A stretch of DNA of 10,444 bases from Campylobacter sp. UBA1713 (GCA_002317305.1 DCIZ01000061.1:1-10444); one strand, 5' to 3'; numbered from the stretch's first letter, positions 1 through 6,035 are shown. The notes: generated by a model from the sequence alone, not told the origin. Program-made: numbers and translations.

Positions 1-28
1 CCAAATTTATGCTTTTTGTATTTTTAAT

Positions 29-140
29 GGGGTCGCAGGGGCGAAAGCCCCCGTGCGCCCGTCCCGCCGCCGTTTTTCTTTGAGATTTATCGAAAAGAAA
101 AACGGCGGCGGGACTATAAAAAAGCGATAGCTTTTTACAT
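29..140 (+). repeat. Module A copy 1, triple-hairpin intergenic repeat
   Basis: The first hairpin is GGGGC-GAAA-GCCCC (38-51). The long hairpin pairs 61-78 with 97-114 perfectly (18 bp); its tip adds TTT/AAA, a GA/GA mismatch pair (82-83 and 92-93) and an inner stem closing on TT. The third hairpin is AAAAAGC-GATA-GCTTTTT (119-136). This copy is in the orientation I take as canonical (GGGGTCGCAG first). A transcript from ligE would cross it in reverse and could terminate at the A/T-flanked hairpin. Confidence 0.9.
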
Positions 141-142
141 AC

Positions 143-163
143 GGAAAACGGAAAACGGAAATT
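143..163 (+). repeat. Heptad array H1 (3 units)
   Basis: The units are GGAAAAC, GGAAAAC and GGAAATT. The array directly follows the A/T-flanked end of module A copy 1 and leads into the B half-element. Confidence 0.75.
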
Positions 164-256
164 GCAAAAATTCGCTTTTTCTCAAATTTGACTTTTTGAC
201 TTGCTTCAAAAGGCTGGGGATTCTTCGGTCGCTTTCGCTCGCTCAGAATGACGGCG
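164..256 (-). repeat. Module B half-element (copy B1)
   Basis: Read on the minus strand from 256, the element opens with CGCCGTCATTCTGAG, has a mini-hairpin GC-GAAA-GC, closes with CGAAGAATCCCC near 216, then continues into the linker with AGCCTTTTGA. The tail at 164-200 is the AAATTTG/GCAAAAATTCGC-rich linker seen in the other copies. Only one end of the ~157-bp inverted element is present. Confidence 0.85.
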
Positions 257-261
257 GTAAC

Positions 262-310
262 GGAAAACGGAAAGCAGAATGCGGAAAACGGAAAACGGAG
301 AACAGAATTT
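262..310 (+). repeat. Heptad array H2 (7 units)
   Basis: This is the longest array in the window. The units are GGAAAAC, GGAAAGC, AGAATGC, GGAAAAC, GGAAAAC, GGAGAAC and AGAATTT, with exact 7-bp phase and no interruption. It lies immediately behind the ligE stop codon, separated by 13 bp. Confidence 0.85.
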
Positions 311-323
311 GCAAAAATTCGCT

Positions 324-1151
324 TTAACGCTTCGTCTCTTCGCCACGTTTTCGCCAAAAACGAACAAAACGTGGCTTGCCGTTTTTCGTGCGCCCGTTAA
401 ATTTGTAGGTCAAAACTTCGCCCATTTCAAAGCCCTTTTCGCGCTCGCTGTCGCTAAACCCCGTGCCTATTCGCAAAATTTGGTTTGTCAAAAAGTCGCG
501 GCAAAGCACCGCGCCAAGCCTACCTTTTAGCCGTCCTTTTCCCTCCACTTCGCCCACCACTTCGCACTCGCTGTCGTCAAATTTTTTTATTTTTAGCACA
601 GAGTCGCTTCGCCCGTGCTCGTAAGAACGCGCCGCATCTCTCACCACTACGCCCTCGCCGCCACGCTTTACGACTTCGTCCAAAAAGTCAAAAGCCTCTT
701 GTGTTGAGTTTAGTTTGTGTTGTTTTATGAGAGTAACTACACTGGTTTTTTGTTTTTCTAGCCAAATTTGCACTCTTTTTAGCCGCTCTAAAATTCCGCC
801 CTGTTCGCTTGGTGCATCAAAAATGAGAAATTTCACCTCCGCCCAACGAGAATCGCCAGCCGTTTTTACGATGCTGCTTGTCTTTTCAAACTCGCCACGT
901 CCCACAAAAAGCTCGCCCTCGACCTCAAACGGCGGTAAATTTTCCAGCCAAAACGGCGGTGGTGAGAGCTTTTTGCCGTTTCGTGTTAGTAGCGTTTTGC
1001 CGCTCCAAAATGCTCGCACGCCGTCAAATTTTTCGCTTGCGAGGTAGCCAGTTAGGTCGCGCCCATCGTAGTTTTTTGCGAGCATTAAAGCGTGTGAATT
1101 TTGGGTAAAAATGCAGAAAAGTAGCAGGAAAATAAAAGTTAAATGTCTCAT
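324..1151 (-). CDS. ligE: Secreted ATP-dependent DNA ligase, LigE type
   Basis: The 275-residue protein is a minimal ATP-dependent DNA ligase that seals nicks through a lysyl-AMP intermediate. Visible motifs are KFDGVR (41-46, nucleophile K41), TRNGK (56-60), VEGELF (77-82), FLIFDAP (108-114), EGVVVR (166-171) and LKIKKF (186-191), followed by an OB-fold C-terminal part to the end. Residues 1-21 form a signal peptide (positively charged start, a hydrophobic run LTFIFLLLFCIF, cleavage likely after SHA), so the enzyme is predicted to act in the periplasm. That is the hallmark of the LigE class found in Neisseria, Haemophilus, Vibrio and campylobacters; a link to natural transformation or extracellular DNA is proposed for the family and is inference here. 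The ATG is preceded only by an A-rich tract with no clear Shine-Dalgarno, yet this start gives an intact signal peptide. The gene stands alone between repeat blocks. Confidence 0.92.
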   Translation of the reverse strand: MRHLTFIFLLLFCIFTQNSHALMLAKNYDGRDLTGYLASEKFDGVRAFWSGKTLLTRNGKKLSPPPFWLENLPPFEVEGELFVGRGEFEKTSSIVKTAGDSRWAEVKFLIFDAPSEQGGILERLKRVQIWLEKQKTSVVTLIKQHKLNSTQEAFDFLDEVVKRGGEGVVVRDAARSYEHGRSDSVLKIKKFDDSECEVVGEVEGKGRLKGRLGAVLCRDFLTNQILRIGTGFSDSEREKGFEMGEVLTYKFNGRTKNGKPRFVRFWRKRGEETKR

Positions 1152-1200
1152 TTTTTTTCTTTTTTTAGATTTGGTTAAATTTAGGTAAAGTTTGAATTTT

Positions 1201-1313
1201 GGTAAAAAAGCTATCGCTTTTTTAAAAGTCTAGCCGCCGCATCTCTTTTTCACTTCGTTCAAAAGAGATGCGGCGGCTAGACGGTGGACGGGGGCTACCG
1301 CCCCTGCGACCCC
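1201..1313 (-). repeat. Module A copy 2, triple-hairpin intergenic repeat
   Basis: The long hairpin has a perfect 22-bp stem (1228-1249 with 1261-1282). On the minus strand its tip reads TTT-GA-AC-GAA-GT-GA-AAA, keeping the GA/GA mismatch around a different inner pair than copy 1. Flanking hairpins on the minus strand have loops GGTA (1296-1299) and GATA (near 1212-1215). The arm sequence differs strongly from copies 1 and 4 although both strands still match. Confidence 0.9.
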
Positions 1314-1318
1314 AGTGC

Positions 1319-1353
1319 GGAAAGCGGAGTGCGGAAAACGGAGAACAGAATTT
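1319..1353 (+). repeat. Heptad array H3 (5 units)
   Basis: The units are GGAAAGC, GGAGTGC, GGAAAAC, GGAGAAC and AGAATTT. The array joins the GACCCC end of module A copy 2 to the B half-element. Confidence 0.8.
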
Positions 1354-1447
1354 GCAAAATTTGCTTTTTTGTGAATTTTGTAGATTCTACGCCCTCGTCA
1401 GGCGGGGGATTCTTCGGTCGCCTTACGGCTCCCTCAGAATGACGGCG
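1354..1447 (-). repeat. Module B half-element (copy B2)
   Basis: On the minus strand from 1447 it reads CGCCGTCATTCTGAGGGAG, then the mini-hairpin GCC-GTAA-GGC, then CGAAGAATCCCCC, then a GCCT...AGGGC mini-hairpin and the GTAGAATCTAC/AAAATTCAC linker. The mini-hairpin stem (GCC/GGC) is the reverse of that in copy B7 (GGC/GCC), a compensatory change. Confidence 0.85.
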
Positions 1448-1467
1448 TTTGGTTTTGGCTTTTTGTA

Positions 1468-1512
1468 AATTTGTGGATTCTACTCACTTTGAGTAAGTAG
1501 AATCTACAAATT
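1468..1512. repeat. Inverted repeat, 14-bp arms
   Basis: Arm TTGTGGATTCTACT (1471-1484) pairs with AGTAGAATCTACAA (1496-1509) with one mismatch, extended by three A/T pairs. The loop region offers an alternative pairing (TACTC with GAGTA). The core word GATTCTAC recurs in the linkers of the B elements, so this is likely a repeat-derived palindrome and not a dedicated terminator. Confidence 0.75.
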
Positions 1513-1533
1513 CAAGAAAAAGCAAATTTTCAC

Positions 1534-1554
1534 AAATTCCGTTTTCTGTTTTCC
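1534..1554 (-). repeat. Heptad array H4 (3 units, inverted)
   Basis: On the minus strand the units are GGAAAAC, AGAAAAC and GGAATTT. The array abuts the A/T-flanked end of module A copy 3 and faces H3, so the B half-element and hairpin lie inside an inverted heptad pair. Confidence 0.75.
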
Positions 1555-1558
1555 GATG

Positions 1559-1669
1559 GGTAAAAAGGCTATCGCTTTTTTAGAGCCTCCGCCGCCACTC
1601 TCTTTTCACTTTGTTCAAAGAGAGTGGCGGCGGAGGCGGGCGGGCGGGGGCTTTCGCCCCTGCGACCCC
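1559..1669 (-). repeat. Module A copy 3, triple-hairpin intergenic repeat
   Basis: A perfect 21-bp stem pairs 1585-1605 with 1617-1637. The minus-strand tip keeps GA...GA around AC-AAA-GT. Flanking loops on the minus strand are GAAA (1652-1655) and GATA (1570-1573, with one bulged base in the stem). It lies 76 bp behind the ispG stop codon in the direction of ispG transcription, so it is the best available terminator candidate for that gene: a GC-rich stem followed by a hairpin ending in a T run. Confidence 0.9.
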
Positions 1670-1681
1670 TTAAATCGCTTC

Positions 1682-1716
1682 GCACTCCACACTCCGTTTT
1701 CCGTTTTCAGCTCTCC
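1682..1716 (-). repeat. Heptad array H5 (5 units, inverted)
   Basis: On the minus strand the units are GGAGAGC, TGAAAAC, GGAAAAC, GGAGTGT and GGAGTGC. Unlike the other arrays it does not end in RGAATTT. It lies 28 bp behind the ispG stop codon. Confidence 0.7.
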
Positions 1717-1744
1717 GCACGCACTACACATTACTCTTTAGAAT

Positions 1745-2854
1745 CTAACCCTTCATCACCTCGCTCGCCTTGCTCTCTAGTTCAGCCAAAAACCGCTCCA
1801 CCAGCTGCCCTTCTTTTAGGCTCGCCACCACTTCGCCATCGCGAAAAACCAGCCCGCCACCCTTGCCAAAAGCTATGCCCACGTCGCACCCTTTTGCCTC
1901 GCCGATGGCATTTACCGCACATCCCATCACGCTCACGTTTAGCGGTGCTTTTATGTGGCGCGTTTTTTCCTCTATGAGCTTGACGGCACTCATTAGGTCG
2001 CTTTGCAAACGCCCACAAGTGGGGCAAGAGATGATGTTTAGTCCGCTTGGCTGAACGCCGCTGTCTTGCAAAATGGCACGCCCGACGCGAATCTCCTCTT
2101 CTAGCTCGCCTGTGATGCTAACTCGCATCGTGTCGCCGATGCCCTCTAGCAAAAGTCCGCCGAGTGCTATGGCAGACTTTACTGTGGCGTGAAAAGTAGT
2201 GCCAGCTTCTGTTACGCCTAAGTGAAACGGGTAGCACACAAGCGGTCTAAGCGCCCTGTAAGCGCCCATCGTCCGTGCCACGTCGCTCGCTTTTAGGCTC
2301 ACGGCGATGTCAAAAAAGTCGCACTCTTCTAAAAGCCTTATGTTGTAAAGTGCACTTTGCACCATGCCCTCTACGCCGTTGCCAAATTTACGCGCAAACT
2401 CATCTTCGAGTGAGCCAGAATTTACGCCTATGCGAATGGGAAGTGAGCGCTCCTTGCACGCTTCTACTACGGCTTTTATGCGCTCTTTGCCGCCGATGTT
2501 GCCGGGGTTTATGCGAATAGCATCGACAAATTTGGCGACTTTTAGTGCGTAGCGGTAGTTAAAGTGAATGTCAGCAACGATGGGCAGCGGGCTCTCTTTT
2601 TTTACTTCAGCTAGCCCGTTTATGTCCTCTTCGTTTAGCACGGCACACCGAACGAGGTCAGCACCAGCGAAGTAGAGGCGGTTTATCTGCTCCAAAGTGG
2701 CTTTGACATCGTGCGTTTTGCTAAAAGTCATCGACTGAACGCTGATGGGCGCATCGCCACCGATTCTAACGCCACCAACGCAAATTTGACGTGTGGGAAA
2801 GCGGTTTGGTTTGGCGGGCGTGTGGTTTTTTGTTTTTTCAGAAATGTTGTCCAT
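1745..2854 (-). CDS. ispG: 4-hydroxy-3-methylbut-2-enyl diphosphate synthase (flavodoxin/ferredoxin), IspG
   Basis: IspG converts 2-C-methyl-erythritol 2,4-cyclodiphosphate to HMBPP in the cytoplasmic MEP isoprenoid pathway, using a [4Fe-4S] cluster. With the start chosen here the protein has 369 residues. The N-terminal TIM-barrel shows [31 protein letters not shown] and IRINPGNIG; the C-terminal ferredoxin-like part holds the cluster ligands SCPTCGR (C277, C280), MGCAVN (C312) and E319, with the same C-to-E spacing as the known E. coli ligands. The ATG at 2854 is preferred because GGAGAG lies 9 bp upstream (2864-2869). An in-frame ATG at 2899 adds 15 lysine-rich residues, has no ribosome site and begins only 9 bp from the upstream gene. 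The FtsZ-like gene ends 54 bp upstream on the same strand, so the two are probably one transcript. Confidence 0.96.
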   Translation of the reverse strand: MDNISEKTKNHTPAKPNRFPTRQICVGGVRIGGDAPISVQSMTFSKTHDVKATLEQINRLYFAGADLVRCAVLNEEDINGLAEVKKESPLPIVADIHFNYRYALKVAKFVDAIRINPGNIGGKERIKAVVEACKERSLPIRIGVNSGSLEDEFARKFGNGVEGMVQSALYNIRLLEECDFFDIAVSLKASDVARTMGAYRALRPLVCYPFHLGVTEAGTTFHATVKSAIALGGLLLEGIGDTMRVSITGELEEEIRVGRAILQDSGVQPSGLNIISCPTCGRLQSDLMSAVKLIEEKTRHIKAPLNVSVMGCAVNAIGEAKGCDVGIAFGKGGGLVFRDGEVVASLKEGQLVERFLAELESKASEVMKG

Positions 2855-2863
2855 TTTTGTGCT

Positions 2864-2869
2864 CTCTCC
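2864..2869 (-). promoter_or_regulatory. ispG ribosome binding site that decides the start
   Basis: On the minus strand GGAGAG sits 9 bases before the ATG at 2852-2854. No comparable site precedes the alternative ATG at 2897-2899, where the upstream sequence is AT-only. Confidence 0.7.
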
Positions 2870-2908
2870 GAGTTTTGTTTTTTTGGCGTTTTTTGGCATT
2901 TTTTAAAT

Positions 2909-3778
2909 TTAGTTTGCCACGCTTTCAGTTTCGCCACTTTTTTCCACCGTTAGCAAAACCGCACGCGCTTCGTTTGCTTTGAATTTTGGTTCAAATTTGG
3001 TTACGATGATGACGCCAGCACTTGGGTCAAACATGCGGTGGTATTTTTCGATGGTGCTGTTTATCTCGTCTTTGTCGTAGTCAGACGGGAATTTTACGCA
3101 CAAGTAGCCGCCTACAACGCGTGAAAAGTCGGTGATGCGGCTCGCCGAAAAGACTTCGTCGATGGCGTTTGCAACGCATTTTTCGCCTGTTTTTGACTCT
3201 GTCGAGAGATTCATGCCGCCAGGAATTCGCATGATGTTTGAGAGTGCGTCTACAGCTACCTGCCAGCCGTTTTCGCTACACACGGCAAGGTCGGCAAAAA
3301 CCTCCACAAACCGCGAAAAAGTAGCACCAAATTTTGCCGCTTCTAGCTTGCTCTCTTTTTCTACTTTTATGGTGGCGTTTGAGACCTCTTGAAGTGCGTT
3401 TATAGCGTCAGAATTTGCGGTCTCTTCGATGGCAAACGAGATGACAAAAGCACCAGAATTTTTTGCTTTTGACGCCACTTCGACCGCTGCAAGTGGGCTA
3501 AAACCGCTACCACAAACGACAAAAACCAAGTCATCGTTTGTAAATTCAAAACCGCCCAAATTTGCTTTTGCGCTGTTTTTGACCTGCTCTGCTGTGCTGC
3601 CTTTTTTGATCCCTTTTAGGGTGATCTTTTTGCCAGCGGAGCTCTTTGAGAGAATGTTTGGGTTAAACTCCACACAGACACAGTTTTTTGGGTTTAGTGC
3701 GCTCAGTTTTTGTTTAAAAATGTGCTCACTGATCTCAACGCCGCCGTCAAAAAAGCCAAATAATCTAACATTTGCCAT
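2909..3778 (-). CDS. Divergent FtsZ/tubulin-fold protein, probably without GTPase activity
   Basis: The 289-residue protein has no secure name, but by eye it follows the FtsZ fold from end to end. NVRLFGFFDGG (3-13) aligns with the FtsZ T1 loop IKVIGVGGGGGN; CVEFNPNILSKSSAGKKITLKG (35-56) with FFAVNTDAQALRKT..QTIQIG; DDLVFVVCGSGFSPLAAVEVASKAK (82-106) with [27 protein letters not shown]. The C-terminal domain matches too: VVGGYLCVKF (221-230) and DPSAGVIIVTKFEPKF (251-266) with the FtsZ GARGVLVNIT and DNATVVIGTSLDPDM. The nucleotide-binding GGGTGTG (T4) is reduced to CGSGFSP and the catalytic T7 NxDxxD is not present (GWQVAVDAL instead). It is shorter than typical FtsZ (about 350-400) and lacks the C-terminal linker and FtsA/ZipA-binding tail. 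AAGGAT lies 5 bp before the ATG. It probably heads a transcript with ispG. A role in division or as an FtsZ partner is inference; the remaining doubt is whether this is an FtsZ relative or another Rossmann-type protein. Confidence 0.72.
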   Translation of the reverse strand: MANVRLFGFFDGGVEISEHIFKQKLSALNPKNCVCVEFNPNILSKSSAGKKITLKGIKKGSTAEQVKNSAKANLGGFEFTNDDLVFVVCGSGFSPLAAVEVASKAKNSGAFVISFAIEETANSDAINALQEVSNATIKVEKESKLEAAKFGATFSRFVEVFADLAVCSENGWQVAVDALSNIMRIPGGMNLSTESKTGEKCVANAIDEVFSASRITDFSRVVGGYLCVKFPSDYDKDEINSTIEKYHRMFDPSAGVIIVTKFEPKFKANEARAVLLTVEKSGETESVAN

Positions 3779-3813
3779 GACAAATCCTTAGTAAAAAAAT
3801 TTTGCAAAATGAT

Positions 3814-3819
3814 ACTATA
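3814..3819 (-). promoter_or_regulatory. Possible sigma-70 -10 element for the FtsZ-like gene
   Basis: TATAGT on the minus strand, preceded by a T run (CCTTTTTATAGTATC), lies about 36 bp before the ATG. Campylobacter housekeeping promoters typically have a -10 box with an upstream T-rich stretch and a weak -35, which fits. There is no experimental support. Confidence 0.4.
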
Positions 3820-3825
3820 AAAAGG

Positions 3826-3839
3826 TTACTAAATAGTAA
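3826..3839. promoter_or_regulatory. Palindrome, possible operator upstream of the FtsZ-like gene
   Basis: TTACTA-AA-TAGTAA is a perfect 6-bp inverted repeat with a two-base centre. It lies 6 bp upstream of the candidate -10 box, inside the -35/-16 region, where a dimeric repressor or activator could bind. It is outside the repeat modules. A chance AT-rich palindrome cannot be excluded. Confidence 0.35.
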
Positions 3840-3847
3840 ATGCGTTC

Positions 3848-3868
3848 GGAAAATGGAATGCGGAAAAC
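3848..3868 (+). repeat. Heptad array H6 (3 units)
   Basis: The units are GGAAAAT, GGAATGC and GGAAAAC. They run into TGCGATTTTACAGAATCGTC, a degenerate copy of the CGATTCT-CT-AGAATCG hairpin seen before copies B5 and B7. Confidence 0.65.
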
Positions 3869-3895
3869 TGCGATTTTACAGAATCGTCAAACCAA

Positions 3896-4051
3896 CGCCG
3901 TCATTCTGAGGGAGCAAAGCGACCCGAAGAATCCCCCGCCTGGCGAGGCGGAAAAGTCAAATTTGCTTTTTTTGTGAATTTTAAAGATTCTACTCGCTCA
4001 AAAGGCAGGGGATTCTTCGCTTCGCTAACGCAACGCTTGCGAATGACGGTG
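3896..4051. repeat. Complete B element E1: inverted pair B3/B4
   Basis: The left end (B3, 3896-3939) reads CGCCGTCATTCTGAGGGAG, a GC-AAA-GC mini-hairpin and GAAGAATCCCCC. The right end (B4) is the inverse from 4051, somewhat decayed (ATTCGCAAGCGTTGC instead of ATTCTGAGCG). Between them lie a CCGCCT/AGGCGG mini-hairpin, the CAAATTTGC linker, TTTTAAAGATTCTAC and CTCAAAAGGC. The element is homologous along its length to 5696-5852. No coding capacity is seen; it is shaped like a small palindromic or MITE-like element, but no target-site duplication could be identified. Confidence 0.85.
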
Positions 4052-4056
4052 GTAAC

Positions 4057-4077
4057 GGAAAACGGAAAACTGAATTT
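4057..4077 (+). repeat. Heptad array H7 (3 units)
   Basis: The units are GGAAAAC, GGAAAAC and TGAATTT. It follows the right end of B element E1 and stops 22 bp from the glnA stop codon. Confidence 0.7.
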
Positions 4078-4099
4078 GACGAAATTCCGCACTTTTAAT

Positions 4100-5527
4100 T
4101 TAGCACGAGTAGCACGTTTTGAACTCAAACGGCGTAGGGCGCGCCTCATAAGGCCAGACTTGTGTCTCAAATTTAAGATGTTGATAAGCCTTTATAAACT
4201 CATCTGTCATAACTTCTGCTAGATAAGCCCTGTCTCGTAGCATGCTCTCAAGTGCGCCACGAAGTGTGTGTGGGAGCTGCTCGATGCCCCTCTCGCGAAT
4301 TTCGTCTAGGTGTAGCTCAAATAGATTCTCGTCCATCGGACCCACTGGCTCTGTGTGATTCTTTATGCCGTCAAGCCCCGCTAGCAACATCGCCGCAAAG
4401 GCTAGGTAAGGGCAGGCGGTGCTATCTGGGAATCTAAATTCAGCTCGCACGCTCTTTTCGCCACTTCCGTAAGGAATTCGGCAGCTAGCACTTCTGTTTT
4501 GGCAAGAGTAGGTGAGGATGCTAGGCGCTTCAAAGCCCGGAATGAGACGTTTGTAGCTGTTCGTGCTAGGGTTTGTAAAGGCGCAAAGACTTCTAGCGTG
4601 TTTCAAAACACCGCCTATATACCAGCGCGCCGTGTCGCTCAAATTTGCGTAGCCGCCCTCTTTGAAAAAGAGATTCTTTCCATCTTTCCAAATGCTTTGG
4701 TGCACATGCATGCCGCTGCCGTTGTCGCCGTAGAGTGGTTTTGGCATAAAAGTCGCCGTTTTGCCGTTTAGGTGCGCCACCATCTTTACTACATATTTGT
4801 AAATTTGGACGTTGTCAGCTGCCTCTACTAGCCTGCCAAATTTCACGCCTATCTCGCCCTGACCTTGTGCCACTTCGTGGTGCGCCACAAAGACTTCTAG
4901 CCCCACTTGTTCTAGCACTTGCACCATCTCGGCTCTTAGGTCTGTCATGGTATCTACTGGCGGGACGGGGAAGTAGCCGCCTTTTTTGCGTGGGCGGTGT
5001 CCAGAGTTGAAGCCGTCAGGGTAGTGTGTGTTGTCATTCCACTCGCCATCTTCGGTGTCTATTTTGAAGCTAGCGTAGTTGCACTCATCGCTTATTTTTA
5101 CATCGTCAAAGATGAAAAATTCGTTTTCTGGTCCAAAATATGCCACGTCGCCTAGCCCGCTCGATCTTAGGTAACTAGCTGCTTTTTTGGCGATACTTCG
5201 TGGGCACTTTTCATACATTTGTCCCTTGTAAATGTCGTAAACATCGCAGATGACGATGATGGTAACGTCAGCAGTGAAAGGGTCTAAAAACGCCGTTTCT
5301 ACATCTGGAATGAGCACCATGTCGGACTTGTGAATAGGCTGCCAGCCGTCAAAACTACTCGCGTCAAAAGCGATGCCTTTGAAGCTATCTTCGTTTATGG
5401 CTTTCATGTTGTAGGTTACGTGGTGCCACGTGCCTTTTAGGTCGGTGAAACGAAAGTCTACAAATTTGACTTCGTTATCTTTGCAAAATTCGAAAAACTC
5501 CTTTGTGTTGTTTACAAATTTACCCAT
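4100..5527 (-). CDS. glnA: Glutamine synthetase, type I (GlnA)
   Basis: GlnA makes glutamine from glutamate, ammonia and ATP in the cytoplasm and is the main ammonia-assimilation enzyme. The 475-residue length is normal for type I. The beta-grasp N-domain is followed by the catalytic domain: GPENEFF (132-138, metal-binding glutamates), [12 protein letters not shown] (216-227), [12 protein letters not shown] (267-278) and NRSASCRIP (344-352). The loop that carries the adenylylation tyrosine in enterobacteria (NLYDLP) reads NLFELH here, with F403 at the Tyr position, so adenylylation control is not expected; a comparable substitution is reported for Helicobacter pylori. The ATG at 5527 has AAGGAG 7 bp upstream; an in-frame ATG at 5572 would add 15 residues without a ribosome site and without family support. 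The gene appears monocistronic, with repeats closing in 22 bp behind its stop. Confidence 0.97.
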   Translation of the reverse strand: MGKFVNNTKEFFEFCKDNEVKFVDFRFTDLKGTWHHVTYNMKAINEDSFKGIAFDASSFDGWQPIHKSDMVLIPDVETAFLDPFTADVTIIVICDVYDIYKGQMYEKCPRSIAKKAASYLRSSGLGDVAYFGPENEFFIFDDVKISDECNYASFKIDTEDGEWNDNTHYPDGFNSGHRPRKKGGYFPVPPVDTMTDLRAEMVQVLEQVGLEVFVAHHEVAQGQGEIGVKFGRLVEAADNVQIYKYVVKMVAHLNGKTATFMPKPLYGDNGSGMHVHQSIWKDGKNLFFKEGGYANLSDTARWYIGGVLKHARSLCAFTNPSTNSYKRLIPGFEAPSILTYSCQNRSASCRIPYGSGEKSVRAEFRFPDSTACPYLAFAAMLLAGLDGIKNHTEPVGPMDENLFELHLDEIRERGIEQLPHTLRGALESMLRDRAYLAEVMTDEFIKAYQHLKFETQVWPYEARPTPFEFKTCYSC

Positions 5528-5534
5528 GTTCTCT

Positions 5535-5540
5535 CTCCTT
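5535..5540 (-). promoter_or_regulatory. glnA ribosome binding site that decides the start
   Basis: AAGGAG on the minus strand, 7 bases before the ATG at 5525-5527, is the strongest Shine-Dalgarno in the window. It selects the 475-residue start over the upstream ATG at 5570-5572. Confidence 0.8.
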
Positions 5541-5557
5541 AGAACTAAAATTTCAAA

Positions 5558-5563
5558 ATAGTA
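5558..5563 (-). promoter_or_regulatory. Possible extended -10 promoter of glnA
   Basis: The minus strand reads TTTTGCTACTATTTTG: TACTAT preceded by TGC (extended -10) and a T-rich stretch. It would give a leader of about 25 nt that includes the ribosome site. No NtrC-type or sigma-54 site is evident in the 105 bp between glnA and the repeat block. Confidence 0.4.
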
Positions 5564-5631
5564 GCAAAACAAAACTTAATTCAAACTTTATTAAAGCGTA
5601 AATTTGTGGCTTTTTGGAAATTTAGGCATTT

Positions 5632-5670
5632 GGAAAACGGAATGCGTTCGGATTGCAGAATGCAGATTTT
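5632..5670 (+). repeat. Heptad array H8 (5 units, one 4-bp phase break)
   Basis: The units are GGAAAAC and GGAATGC, then GTTC, then GGATTGC, AGAATGC and AGATTTT. GTTC also stands between module A copy 4 and the next array (CCCCGTTCGGAATGC), so the break may mark a lost module A. Confidence 0.65.
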
Positions 5671-5671
5671 G

Positions 5672-5687
5672 CGATTCTCTAGAATCG
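5672..5687. repeat. Perfect hairpin before B element E2
   Basis: CGATTCT and AGAATCG flank a CT centre. The same 16 bases recur at 6036-6051, again just before a B end and just after a heptad array, so it is a constant part of the composite. A decayed form sits at 3871-3886. Confidence 0.75.
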
Positions 5688-5695
5688 ACAAGCAA

Positions 5696-5852
5696 CGCCG
5701 TCATTCTGAGGGAGCGTTAGCGACCGAAGAATCCCCTGCCTGGCAAGGGCAAAGAATCTACAAATTTGCTTTTTTGCGAATTTTAAAGATTCTACCCGCT
5801 CAAAAGGCAGGGGGATTCTTCGCTTCGCTAACGCTCGCTCAGAATGACGGCG
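5696..5852. repeat. Complete B element E2: inverted pair B5/B6
   Basis: This is the best-preserved 157-bp copy. Both ends read inward as CGCCGTCATTCTGAG, with mini-hairpin GC-GTTA-GC and closing GAAGAATCCCC at both ends; the B6 hairpin region is extended (GCGAGCGTTAGCGAAGCG). The linker contains CAAATTTGC, GCGAATTTTAAAGATTCTAC and CTCAAAAGGC. It aligns with 3896-4051 along its full length with scattered substitutions and small indels. Confidence 0.88.
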
Positions 5853-5886
5853 TTGTTCGAATTTGTCGAAATTTTGACTAATTTTT

Positions 5887-6002
5887 GGTAAAAAAGCTAA
5901 CGCTTTTTTTGTTTAGCCTCCGCCTTTGCAACCTTTTCGCTTTCAGCTCAAAGGTTGCAAAGGCGGAGGCTGGGGGACGGGGGCTACCGCCCCTGCGACC
6001 CC
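5887..6002 (-). repeat. Module A copy 4, triple-hairpin intergenic repeat
   Basis: A perfect 22-bp stem pairs 5915-5936 with 5950-5971. Its inner arm (TTTGCAACC/GGTTGCAAA) shares nothing with the other copies, yet pairing is complete. The minus-strand tip keeps GA...GA around GCT-GAA-AGC. Flanking hairpins have minus-strand loops GGTA (5985-5988) and GTTA (5898-5901). Confidence 0.9.
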
Positions 6003-6006
6003 GTTC

Positions 6007-6034
6007 GGAATGCAGAATGCAGAATGCGGAATTT
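6007..6034 (+). repeat. Heptad array H9 (4 units)
   Basis: The units are GGAATGC, AGAATGC, AGAATGC and GGAATTT. It joins module A copy 4 to the hairpin at 6036-6051. Confidence 0.8.
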
Positions 6035-6035
6035 G

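Larger units (their letters stand above)
1..323. other. Intergenic repeat block downstream of ligE
   Basis: No gene is supported here. In plus-strand order the block holds about 28 bp of AT-rich sequence, module A copy 1 (29-140), a short heptad array (143-163), one B half-element (about 164-256) and a seven-unit heptad array (262-310). The array ends 14 bp short of the ligE stop codon on the opposite strand. Open frames across it are made of repeat sequence and show no protein family. Confidence 0.85.
1152..1744. other. Intergenic repeat block between ispG 3' end and ligE 5' end
   Basis: No gene is supported. Plus-strand order is: about 50 bp of T-rich ligE leader (1152-1200, no convincing -10 box), module A copy 2, heptad array H3, a B half-element, a 14-bp-arm hairpin (1468-1512), heptad array H4 inverted, module A copy 3, heptad array H5 inverted, then about 28 bp to the ispG stop. 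The two A copies have the same orientation. Confidence 0.85.
3779..4099. other. Intergenic region between glnA 3' end and FtsZ-like 5' end
   Basis: No gene is supported. About 67 bp next to the FtsZ-like start hold its leader and likely promoter and are free of repeats. The rest is heptad array H6, an imperfect GATTTTACAGAATC hairpin, a complete inverted-pair B element (3896-4051) and heptad array H7, which ends 22 bp behind the glnA stop codon. Confidence 0.85.

Noticed and set aside
7..357. Minus-strand reading frame of 116 codons across the first repeat block
   Set aside because: It consists of module A, heptads and a B half-element translated by chance (VILSERKRPKNPQPFE-type peptide). 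The equivalent peptide appears wherever a B element is read, including 3901-4170.
2855..2899. Longer ispG start adding 15 residues
   Set aside because: There is no Shine-Dalgarno before the ATG at 2899, the extra residues are Lys-rich and not typical of IspG, and a good site precedes the ATG at 2854.
5528..5572. Longer glnA start adding 15 residues
   Set aside because: It would read through the strong AAGGAG site and the likely promoter; the family start MGKF fits 5527.
3896..5852. Insertion sequence or transposon with a transposase
   Set aside because: The inverted-end elements are ~157 bp with no coding capacity and no target duplication could be seen; at most they are non-autonomous.
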